From positions 1-64,000 of the forward strand of contig ONGA01000003.1 of NCBI GenBank assembly GCA_900317285.1: DNA of 64,000 bases, written 5' to 3'. The notes beneath the pieces are model-generated. The model was not told where the DNA came from, ran no database searches, and worked only from the letters and a program-made list of their open reading frames with translations. This DNA comes from an uncultured Bacteroidales bacterium (GTDB lineage Bacteria > Bacteroidota > Bacteroidia > Bacteroidales > P3). The position numbers and the translations under genes were made by a program. Positions 57,994 to 64,000 of the stretch are shown here, in pieces (within the stretch, counting starts at the first letter, position 1; each line of letters opens with the position of its first letter).

Positions 57994-59994
57994 ATGACAC
58001 TCGAAGAATTCCAGAATGAATTGCGCCTCGGTATCCCCGATCCGCTGCCCGAAATGCCTGCTTACGACCCCACGGTGAACCACGCTCCCAAGCGTAAGGA
58101 CATCCTCACGCCCGCCGAGAAGAAGCTCGCCATCCGCAACGCCCTGCGCTACTTCCCCGCCAAGCACCACAAGATGCTCGCCAAGGAGTTCGCCGAGGAG
58201 CTGCAGAAATACGGCCGTATCTACATGTACCGTCTGCGCCCCACCTACAAGATGTACGCCCGCCCCATCGAGGAGTATCCCGCCAAGTGCCGTCAGGCTG
58301 CCGCCATCATGCTGATGATCCAGAACAACCTCGACCCCGCTGTGGCCCAGCATCCCCACGAGCTCATCACCTACGGTGGCAACGGTGCCGTCTTCCAGAA
58401 CTGGGCCCAGTACCGCCTCGTGATGAAATATCTCAGCGAGATGACCGACGAGCAGACCCTCGTCATGTATAGCGGTCATCCCATGGGACTCTATCCCAGC
58501 CACAAGGACGCCCCGCGCGTGGTGGTCACCAACGGCATGATGATTCCCAACTACAGCAAGCCCGACGACTGGGAACGCTACAACGCCCTCGGCGTCACGC
58601 AATATGGTCAGATGACCGCCGGTAGCTATATGTACATCGGCCCCCAGGGCATCGTCCACGGCACCACCATCACCGTGCTCAACGCTGCCCGCAAGCTCGG
58701 TGGTGGCACCGCTGGCAAGCTGTTCATTACCGCCGGTCTCGGTGGCATGAGCGGCGCCCAGCCCAAGGCTGGCGATATCGCCGGTGTGGTCTCCATCACC
58801 GCTGAAATCAACCCCGCCGCCACGCAGAAACGCTACACCCAGGGCTGGGTTGACGAGGTGCACGATAACCTCGACGAGCTCTTCGTGGCCGTCAACAAGT
58901 CCATCGCCGCCAAGGAGGCGAAGAGCTACGCCTACCAGGGCAACGTGGTTGACCTCTGGGAGTACTGCGCCGAGAAGGGCATCAAGGTTGACCTCGGTTC
59001 CGACCAGACCTCGTTGCACAACCCCTGGGCCGGTGGCTACTATCCCGTGGGTGTCAGCTTCGAGGATGCCAAGGTGATGATGGCCGAGAAACCCGAACTC
59101 TTCAAGGAGAAAGTCCAGGAGTCTCTCCGTCGCCATGTGGCTGCCGTCAACAAGCTCACCGCCAAGGGTATGTACTTCTTCGACTACGGCAACGCCTTCC
59201 TGCTCGAGAGCAGCCGCGCCGGTGCCGACATCTGGAATGCAGATAAAACCGCTTTCCGCTATCCCTCCTACGTGCAGGACATCATGGGTCCGATGTGCTT
59301 CGACTACGGCTTCGGCCCCTTCCGCTGGGTCTGCACCAGTGGCAAGCCCGAAGACCTCGACAAGAGCGACCATATCGCCATGGAAGTCCTCGCCGAGATT
59401 GCTGCTACCGCTCCCGCCGAGATTCAGCAGCAGATGCACGACAATATCCAGTGGATCAAGGGCGCCAAGGAGAACCACCTCGTCGTGGGTTCCCAGGCCC
59501 GTATCCTCTATGCCGACTGCGAAGGCCGCACCAAGATTGCCGCCCGTTTCAACGAGGCTATCAAGAAGGGCGAAATCAGCGCACCCATCGTTCTCGGTCG
59601 CGACCACCACGACGTCAGCGGTACCGACAGCCCCTTCCGCGAGACCAGCAACATCTACGACGGTTCCAACCGCTGTGCCGATATGGCAGTTCAGAATGTC
59701 ATCGGTGACTCCTTCCGCGGTGCCACGTGGGTCTCTATCCACAACGGCGGTGGCGTAGGCTGGGGCGAGGTGATAAATGGTGGCTTCGGTATGGTGCTCG
59801 ACGGCAGCGAAGCCTGCGACCGTCGTCTGCGCATGATGCTCCACTGGGACGTTAACAACGGCATCTCCCGCCGCTCCTGGGCCCGCAACGAAGGCGCCAT
59901 GTTCGCCATCAAGCGCGCCATGGACATCTGCCCCGAACTCAAGGTCACCATGCCCAACCTCGTCGACGACTCCGTCCTCGAAGGCCTGTTCTAA
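57994..59994 (+). CDS. hutU: Urocanate hydratase
   Basis: A 666-residue NAD-dependent enzyme that hydrates urocanate to imidazolone propionate, step two of histidine breakdown. Family blocks are LITYGGNGAVFQNWAQYRL, MYSGHPMGLYPSHKDAPRVV, YGQMTAGSYMYIGPQGIVHGT, TAGLGGMSGAQPKAGDIAG, DQTSLHNPWAGGYYPVG and ARFNEAIKKGEI. It is longer than the roughly 550-residue proteobacterial form, as I recall for Bacteroidota. No hutH, hutI or ftcD is adjacent. High GC and strongly biased codons suggest good expression. Confidence 0.95.
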   Translation: MTLEEFQNELRLGIPDPLPEMPAYDPTVNHAPKRKDILTPAEKKLAIRNALRYFPAKHHKMLAKEFAEELQKYGRIYMYRLRPTYKMYARPIEEYPAKCRQAAAIMLMIQNNLDPAVAQHPHELITYGGNGAVFQNWAQYRLVMKYLSEMTDEQTLVMYSGHPMGLYPSHKDAPRVVVTNGMMIPNYSKPDDWERYNALGVTQYGQMTAGSYMYIGPQGIVHGTTITVLNAARKLGGGTAGKLFITAGLGGMSGAQPKAGDIAGVVSITAEINPAATQKRYTQGWVDEVHDNLDELFVAVNKSIAAKEAKSYAYQGNVVDLWEYCAEKGIKVDLGSDQTSLHNPWAGGYYPVGVSFEDAKVMMAEKPELFKEKVQESLRRHVAAVNKLTAKGMYFFDYGNAFLLESSRAGADIWNADKTAFRYPSYVQDIMGPMCFDYGFGPFRWVCTSGKPEDLDKSDHIAMEVLAEIAATAPAEIQQQMHDNIQWIKGAKENHLVVGSQARILYADCEGRTKIAARFNEAIKKGEISAPIVLGRDHHDVSGTDSPFRETSNIYDGSNRCADMAVQNVIGDSFRGATWVSIHNGGGVGWGEVINGGFGMVLDGSEACDRRLRMMLHWDVNNGISRRSWARNEGAMFAIKRAMDICPELKVTMPNLVDDSVLEGLF

Positions 59995-60020
59995 GTCTCC
60001 AATAAGACCTATCAAATTCA

Positions 60021-60054
60021 AACAGGCGAGGCCATCCGGCCTCGCCTGTTTTTT
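60021..60054 (+). terminator. Terminator of hutU
   Basis: A 13-bp perfect stem AACAGGCGAGGCC/GGCCTCGCCTGTT (60021-60033 with 60038-60050), loop ATCC, then TTTT, 27 bases after the stop. Confidence 0.93.
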
Positions 60055-60082
60055 AGTAAAAATAACGGCTGGATTCCTTGCA

Positions 60083-60172
60083 CCCCTGACATAGGAGCAA
60101 CTAAGAAGCATCATATACGCATCATAGGAGAACCCAAGGAGAAGTATAGGAGAATGGTAGTACAGGCATAGG
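60083..60172 (+). repeat. Dispersed CATAGGAG-type repeat, copy 3
   Basis: 90 bases that equal the reverse complement of window bases 1-90 apart from one position; identity stops right outside both ends. It lies between hutU and the SIMPL gene and is oriented opposite to copy 1. With the hutU terminator it accounts for most of the 357-base gap 59995-60351; the rest shows no clear promoter. Confidence 0.88.
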
Positions 60173-60351
60173 AGGCGTTTTTTCGGGATTTCGTCCCACT
60201 TTCTCCTATCCTTCATCCCAACCTTTCTCAGTACCAGTGTTTTGCATCTTTGTCCCTTTTGCCCGCCGAAAACAATATTTGAACCCCAAGGCAATAATGT
60301 GCAAGAAACATCGTTAATGAAATACTCAATTGTGTAAAAAAACATTTTATC

Positions 60352-61059
60352 ATGAAAGGAAGTCAAATACCGTTCAAGAAGAACATGATCCAAGGCTCGG
60401 CCATCGTGCTGGCGGCCCTGGTGCTGGGTATCTTTATGGTCTGCACCGTGAAGACCTTCAAGTCGTACGACGACACCGTCAAGGTGCGTGGTCTCTGCGA
60501 GAAGGAGGTCCCCGCCGACCGTGTGGTGTGGCGCATCAGCTACAGCGAGAAGTCCAACGACCTCGCCGACCTGCGCAACACCATCCGCAAGAACAACGAC
60601 ATCATTGTCAAGCAGCTGCGTGATGCAGGCTTCCCTGAGGAGGAAATCAAGGTGGGCAACGCCAGTTACGAGGACCGCTATTCGTGGGCCAACAATCCCA
60701 ATCAGATTCCCTTCCGCTACAATGCCAACCAGACCGTCACCGTCTTCACCAAGAATCTTGAACTGGTGCGCAAACTGCAGCAGACCCTTGAGACCGACCT
60801 CGTCAACCAGAATATCCTGGCCAACACCTGGGCCGACTACCAGTACCTGGGTCTCAACGACATCAAGCCCGAGATGATTCGCGAAAGCCTCGAGAATGCC
60901 CGCGTGGCAGCCGACGAGTTCGCCAACAACAGCCACAGCAAAATCGGCAAGATGCGTACCGCCTCGCAAGGCTATTTCGAAGTCGAGGACCTCGACGAGA
61001 ACACCCCGCAGGTGAAGAAGATCCGCGTGGTCACCACCGTGGAATACTACCTTAAATAA
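60352..61059 (+). CDS. SIMPL (DUF541) domain protein
   Basis: A 235-residue protein with one N-terminal membrane helix (MIQGSAIVLAALVLGIFMVC) and a periplasmic SIMPL domain (VKVRGLCEKEVPADRVVWRISYSE, NDIIVKQLRDAGFPEEEIKVG, ENARVAADEFANNSHSKIGKMR, VTTVEYYLK). Family members such as E. coli YggE are linked to oxidative stress, but no reaction is known. It has a strong terminator and looks monocistronic. Confidence 0.88.
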   Translation: MKGSQIPFKKNMIQGSAIVLAALVLGIFMVCTVKTFKSYDDTVKVRGLCEKEVPADRVVWRISYSEKSNDLADLRNTIRKNNDIIVKQLRDAGFPEEEIKVGNASYEDRYSWANNPNQIPFRYNANQTVTVFTKNLELVRKLQQTLETDLVNQNILANTWADYQYLGLNDIKPEMIRESLENARVAADEFANNSHSKIGKMRTASQGYFEVEDLDENTPQVKKIRVVTTVEYYLK

Positions 61060-61076
61060 GGTCACTTTCCGATAAC

Positions 61077-61112
61077 AAAAAACGACATGGTTTTGCCATG
61101 TCGTTTTTTTTG
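61077..61112. terminator. Terminator of the SIMPL gene, overlapping the queC promoter
   Basis: A 10-bp perfect stem AACGACATGG/CCATGTCGTT (61081-61090 with 61096-61105) with loop TTTTG, flanked by an A-run and followed by T8. The TTTG of the loop is also the -33 box of the next promoter. Confidence 0.92.
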
Positions 61113-61123
61113 TGTACTTTTGC
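61092..61123 (+). promoter_or_regulatory. Bacteroidota promoter for queCDEF
   Basis: TTTG (61092-61095), exactly 19 bases, TACTTTTGC (61115-61123). The expected start near 61130 places the complete riboswitch in the leader. Confidence 0.85.
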
Positions 61124-61142
61124 ACCCGCATTTTTGAACCGC

Positions 61143-61177
61143 AGGGGTACTTGATAACCCCCTTTAACAAAACAAGG
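61143..61177 (+). promoter_or_regulatory. preQ1-I riboswitch upstream of queC
   Basis: P1 stem AGGGG (61143-61147) pairs with CCCCT (61159-61163); the loop is TACTTGATAA; the Cys-like recognition base is the first C after AA (61158). The tail TTAACAAAACAAGG (61164-61177) is the class I preQ1 pseudoknot tail, and from memory identical to that of the Thermoanaerobacter tengcongensis aptamer. Its GG belongs to the Shine-Dalgarno AAGGA, 4 bases before the ATG at 61181, so preQ1 binding would block translation. Confidence 0.88.
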
Positions 61178-61180
61178 ACA

Positions 61181-61873
61181 ATGACAGACAACAAGATGGC
61201 AGCCGATGCCAGGCTGCGTGATTCAGTGATAATTTATTCGGGTGGACTGGATTCCACCACGCTTCTCTACGACGAACGCGACCGCGTGGCTTTGGCAGTC
61301 ACGTTCGACTATGGCAGTAACCATGCAGTGCGCGAGATTGCCTGTGCACGGCATCATTGCGGGCAGTTGGGCATCGAGCATCTGGTGATTGAACTCGGCT
61401 TCATGGGCCGCTATTTCCATTCGTCGCTGCTCAGTGGTGGCGACGCCATCCCCTCGGGCAATTATGACGAAGAGAACATGAAGAGCACCGTGGTGCCGTT
61501 CCGCAACGGCATCATGCTCAGCATTGCCTGCGGGCTGGCCGAGAGCCGCGGACTGAAGCGTGTGCTGATAGCCAACCACGGCGGCGACCATGCCATCTAT
61601 CCCGACTGTCGGCCCTCCTTCATCAACGCCATGGATGCCGCCATGCGTGCCGGTACCTATGTCAATGTGGAGATTGCGGCGCCCTATACCCATCTGTCCA
61701 AGGCCGACATCGTGAGGCGTGGCACCCAACTTGGTGTCGACTACGGCGAGACCTATTCCTGCTACCGTGGCGGCGAGCATCACTGCGGCACCTGCGGCAC
61801 CTGCAGCGAACGCCGCGAGGCGTTCCGCGAAGCCGGCATCCCCGACCCGACAGAATACGAAACGGGGCAATAG
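61181..61873 (+). CDS. queC: 7-cyano-7-deazaguanine (preQ0) synthase
   Basis: A 230-residue ATP-dependent enzyme converting 7-carboxy-7-deazaguanine and ammonia to preQ0. The PP-loop is VIIYSGGLDSTTLLY at the N-terminus; HLSKADIVRRGTQLGVDYGETYSCY and the zinc site CGTCGTCSERREAF are at the C-terminus. ATG 61181 is chosen since the riboswitch and Shine-Dalgarno precede it. It is the first gene of queCDEF. Confidence 0.95.
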   Translation: MTDNKMAADARLRDSVIIYSGGLDSTTLLYDERDRVALAVTFDYGSNHAVREIACARHHCGQLGIEHLVIELGFMGRYFHSSLLSGGDAIPSGNYDEENMKSTVVPFRNGIMLSIACGLAESRGLKRVLIANHGGDHAIYPDCRPSFINAMDAAMRAGTYVNVEIAAPYTHLSKADIVRRGTQLGVDYGETYSCYRGGEHHCGTCGTCSERREAFREAGIPDPTEYETGQ

Positions 61874-61914
61874 GCTTAACTACTTAACTACTGTCTACTT
61901 AACTACAAAAGAAT

Positions 61915-62250
61915 ATGTATTACGTAACCAAGCATATCGAAGTCTCCGGTGCCCATCGCCTGGAGCTTGACTATCCCAGCAAGTGCACGCAGCTGCACGG
62001 CCATAACTGGCAGATTACCATCTATTGCAAGTCCAGGGAGTTGGACCGAAACGGCATGGTGGTGGATTTCTCCAAGATTAAGAGCAGCATCACAGACAAG
62101 CTGGACCACCAGGTGGTCAACGATGTCATCGGCTGTAACCCCACGGCCGAGAATATCGCCCGCTGGTGCCAGCAGCAGGTGCCCAACTGCTACCGTGTCG
62201 ACGTGCAGGAGACCACCGGCAACACCGCCACCTACGAAATTGATGAATGA
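61915..62250 (+). CDS. queD: 6-carboxy-5,6,7,8-tetrahydropterin synthase
   Basis: A 111-residue T-fold enzyme converting dihydroneopterin triphosphate to 6-carboxytetrahydropterin. Zinc ligands are His in SGAHRLEL and the pair in LHGHNWQI; the catalytic Cys is in PSKCTQLHGH. DHQVVND and VDVQETTGNTATYE are family blocks. The 41-base gap to queC is filled with ACTTAACTAC repeats. It overlaps queE by four bases. Confidence 0.94.
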   Translation: MYYVTKHIEVSGAHRLELDYPSKCTQLHGHNWQITIYCKSRELDRNGMVVDFSKIKSSITDKLDHQVVNDVIGCNPTAENIARWCQQQVPNCYRVDVQETTGNTATYEIDE

Positions 62251-62831
62251 TGAAGGTCAACGAGATATTCTACAGTCTCCAGGGCGAGGGATACCACAGC
62301 GGCACTCCGGCAGTCTTTGTGCGCTTCAGTGGATGCAACCTGCGGTGCCCTTTCTGCGACACCCAGCATGAGGAGGGCATTGAGATGTCCGAGGCGGAGA
62401 TTGTGGAAGCTGTGAAGACCTATCCCGCCAGTCTGGTGGTTGTCACGGGAGGTGAGCCTGCCATGCAGCTCACGGAGGGACTTGTCGACGCCCTCCATGC
62501 CGCAGGCAAATATGTCTCCGTCGAAACCAACGGCACGCTCCCTTTGCCGAAGAATGTCGACTGGATTACCCTTTCACCCAAGGACAGTTGGGTCGGTTCC
62601 CAAGCCGCCCCGGTGCTCTCGCATGCCGATGAGCTGAAACTGCTCTTCGACGGCACGCACGAACCGTCGCAGTACAGCCATATCGCCGTTGCGCATCGTT
62701 TCCTGCAGCCTTGCGATATGGGGAATAACGCCCGCAACGCCGAAATCATGCAGGCTGCGGTCGACTATATCAAGAAAAATCCTGCATGGAGACTGTCCTT
62801 GCAGATACACAAGATACTTAAAATCAGATAG
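62247..62831 (+). CDS. queE: 7-carboxy-7-deazaguanine synthase (radical SAM)
   Basis: A 194-residue radical SAM enzyme. The cluster motif is CNLRCPFCDTQHEEG (Cys-x3-Cys-x2-Cys) near residue 32, preceded by the substrate/SAM block YSLQGEGYHSGTPAVFVRFSG; VVTGGEPAMQ and SVETNGTLPLP bind SAM. It rearranges 6-carboxytetrahydropterin to 7-carboxy-7-deazaguanine. Confidence 0.94.
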   Translation: MMKVNEIFYSLQGEGYHSGTPAVFVRFSGCNLRCPFCDTQHEEGIEMSEAEIVEAVKTYPASLVVVTGGEPAMQLTEGLVDALHAAGKYVSVETNGTLPLPKNVDWITLSPKDSWVGSQAAPVLSHADELKLLFDGTHEPSQYSHIAVAHRFLQPCDMGNNARNAEIMQAAVDYIKKNPAWRLSLQIHKILKIR

Positions 62832-62834
62832 AAT

Positions 62835-63296
62835 ATGAGTAACCGCGAACAAGATAACCTTCAGGCGTTGGGACGCAAAAGCCAGATACCTGAAACCTAT
62901 GCAGCCGAGGTGCTTGAGGCCTTCGAGAACCAGCATCCCGACCGCGACTATTGGGTACAGTTCAATTGCCCCGAGTTCACCTCGCTTTGCCCCATCACTG
63001 GACAGCCCGACTTCGCTGAGATTAAAATCATGTATATCCCCGACCGCCGCATGGTGGAGAGCAAGAGCCTCAAGCTTTACCTCTTCTCGTTCCGCAACCA
63101 TGGCGATTTCCATGAGGATTGCGTCAACATTATCATGAATGACTTGATCAAGCTGATGGATCCCCGCTACATTGAGGTTCTCGGTCTCTTCGTCCCCCGT
63201 GGAGGCATCAGCATCCATCCTTTTGCCAACTACGGACGCCCCGGCACCAAATACGAGGCCCTCGCCGAGCACCGCATGACCAACTACAAGCTATGA
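62835..63296 (+). CDS. queF: NADPH-dependent 7-cyano-7-deazaguanine (preQ0) reductase
   Basis: A 153-residue single-domain (type I) QueF that reduces preQ0 to preQ1. The catalytic Cys is in [16 protein letters not shown], the Asp in [11 protein letters not shown], and [15 protein letters not shown] is the NADPH/QueF motif. Its presence shows that the operon makes preQ1, the ligand of the riboswitch, closing the feedback loop. It overlaps the kinase gene by four bases. Confidence 0.94.
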   Translation: MSNREQDNLQALGRKSQIPETYAAEVLEAFENQHPDRDYWVQFNCPEFTSLCPITGQPDFAEIKIMYIPDRRMVESKSLKLYLFSFRNHGDFHEDCVNIIMNDLIKLMDPRYIEVLGLFVPRGGISIHPFANYGRPGTKYEALAEHRMTNYKL

Positions 63297-64000
63297 AGCA
63301 GATACTGCTTATCAACGACGTCGTCGGCCATAGCCACGTGGGCATGGTGGCCATGTGGCCCATACTCACCTACTACGGCCACGCCGTCTACAACCTGCCT
63401 ACGGCCTTGGTGAGCAACAACTTCGACTACCGCGACTTCTCGGTCATGGAGACCACCGCCTACATGCGCGACACCATGCCCGTATGGCAGAAGCTGGGTT
63501 TCCGCTTCGACGCCGTATGCACAGGTTTCATGTTCAGCGACGAACAGGCTCGCCTCGTGGCCGACTACTGCCGGGGTCTGGCTGCTACAGGCACCGCCGT
63601 CTTCGTCGACCCCGTGATGGCCGATAGCGGCAGTCTCTACAATGGCCTCGACCAGCGCCACGTGGAGCTCATGCGCGACATGGTCAGCGTCGCCGACCTC
63701 ACCTTCCCCAACTACACCGAGGCATGCTACCTCACCGACACCCCCTTCAATCCCGAAGGAATGACATGGGACGAAGCCTGCCGTATGCTCGACGCCATTG
63801 CCGCCCTCGGCGCCAAGGCGGTGGTCATCACCAGTGCCAAGGTCGACGGACAGTCGTGCGTGGTGGGACGCCGCAGCGACAGCCAGCTCGCCGGCATAGC
63901 ACAGGAACACGCCGACGGCCGCTATTTCCGCCTCGACTACGACGAGATCCCGCTCACCTTCCCCGGCACGGGCGACATCTTCTCCTCAGTCCTCATAGGT
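63293..64000 (+). CDS. Pyridoxal/pyridoxamine kinase, 3' end outside the window
   Basis: 236 codons of an open frame starting at ATG 63293 ([20 protein letters not shown]) and running off the window. Ribokinase-fold motifs are [37 protein letters not shown] and the anion-hole sequence [16 protein letters not shown]. The pattern is that of PdxK/PdxY-type enzymes that phosphorylate B6 vitamers; a hydroxymethylpyrimidine kinase is less likely. Its ATG overlaps the queF stop, so it is probably transcribed with the queuosine operon. Confidence 0.85.
   Translation, partial: MKQILLINDVVGHSHVGMVAMWPILTYYGHAVYNLPTALVSNNFDYRDFSVMETTAYMRDTMPVWQKLGFRFDAVCTGFMFSDEQARLVADYCRGLAATGTAVFVDPVMADSGSLYNGLDQRHVELMRDMVSVADLTFPNYTEACYLTDTPFNPEGMTWDEACRMLDAIAALGAKAVVITSAKVDGQSCVVGRRSDSQLAGIAQEHADGRYFRLDYDEIPLTFPGTGDIFSSVLIG

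Noticed and set aside
1-60172. The inverted 90-base copies as ends of a giant transposon
   Set aside because: The intervening 60 kb consists of ordinary housekeeping genes without transposase or integrase, and a third copy lies inside. A dispersed small element explains this better.
57835-61194. A 1119-codon open frame antisense to hutU and the SIMPL gene
   Set aside because: It is a shadow of the strong codon bias of the plus-strand genes. It crosses two terminators and a repeat, has no recognisable domain, and both plus-strand genes are solid families.
1-64000. tRNA, rRNA, CRISPR, prophage or insertion sequence
   Set aside because: Reading the intergenic regions on both strands gave no cloverleaf with a GGTTCGA arm, no regular repeat-spacer array, and no transposase, integrase or phage gene.

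Overview
The window looks like chromosomal sequence from an anaerobic Bacteroidales bacterium (Bacteroidota; Prevotella- or Bacteroides-like, species not determinable). The evidence is direct: at least nine intergenic regions carry the Bacteroidota promoter TTTG-N19/20-TAnnTTTGC at exact spacing. There are type IX secretion (T9SS) parts and cargo, a BspA-type leucine-rich surface protein, two 2-oxoacid:ferredoxin oxidoreductases, and the DUF4271-hemD-rnpA-yidD gene order. No tRNA, rRNA, insertion sequence, prophage or CRISPR array was seen. The right end cuts through a kinase gene.

Layout. 0.2-2.4 kb: a small peptide gene plus surface lipoprotein gene (module 1) behind a palindromic leader. 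2.4-4.9 kb: iorAB. 5-9.1 kb: a polyprenyl-phosphate mannosyltransferase, then a tightly coupled S9 peptidase-ribE-HAD phosphatase operon. 9.1-14.9 kb (minus): gingipain-family T9SS cargo-DUF4271-hemD-rnpA-yidD. 15.2-17.5 kb: hisS and an HDT-repeat outer-membrane-like protein. 17.7-25.1 kb (minus): lpxK and an oxygen/iron defence neighbourhood (rubrerythrin, ferritin, rubredoxin, flavin reductase-rubredoxin fusion, flavodiiron protein), interrupted by a BspA-like protein with a long structured leader. 25.2-30.3 kb: cutC-transglutaminase lipoprotein, convergent with glmS. 30.4-32.5 kb: a second peptide-lipoprotein module, clearly AT-richer than its surroundings. 32.6-35.4 kb: korDABC. 35.8-39.7 kb: a DUF389 membrane protein, a DUF1573 protein, an aminotransferase and a GreA-like protein. 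39.6-46.3 kb (minus): an M16 peptidase followed by a glycosyltransferase and two polytopic membrane proteins. 46.6-55.7 kb: one long head-to-tail operon (E/P-repeat protein-gmk-mreC-TraB/GumN-mreD-porZ-recO-subtilase). 56-61 kb: a GT-C-like membrane protein, hutU and a SIMPL protein. 61.1-64 kb: queCDEF behind a preQ1-I riboswitch, then a pyridoxal kinase running off the end.

Stretches over 300 bases without a gene: 14884-15188, 35429-35840, 55667-55971 and 59995-60351. All four contain members of one dispersed repeat family built from CATAGGAG words, plus terminators or promoters. A further copy at 1-90 is inverted and 89/90 identical to the one at 60083-60172.

The most unusual items are: (1) the paired small-peptide/lipoprotein modules, one with a 41-base palindrome in its leader; (2) a 116-base imperfect inverted repeat in the leader of the BspA-like gene, with a GTAG-plus-hairpin core like a REP element; (3) the dispersed CATAGGAG repeats; (4) a terminator whose loop supplies the -33 box of the queC promoter, directly ahead of the riboswitch; (5) a recO gene whose conserved N-terminus runs upstream to ATA instead of ATG; (6) period-5 lysine-rich tails on two unrelated enzymes.
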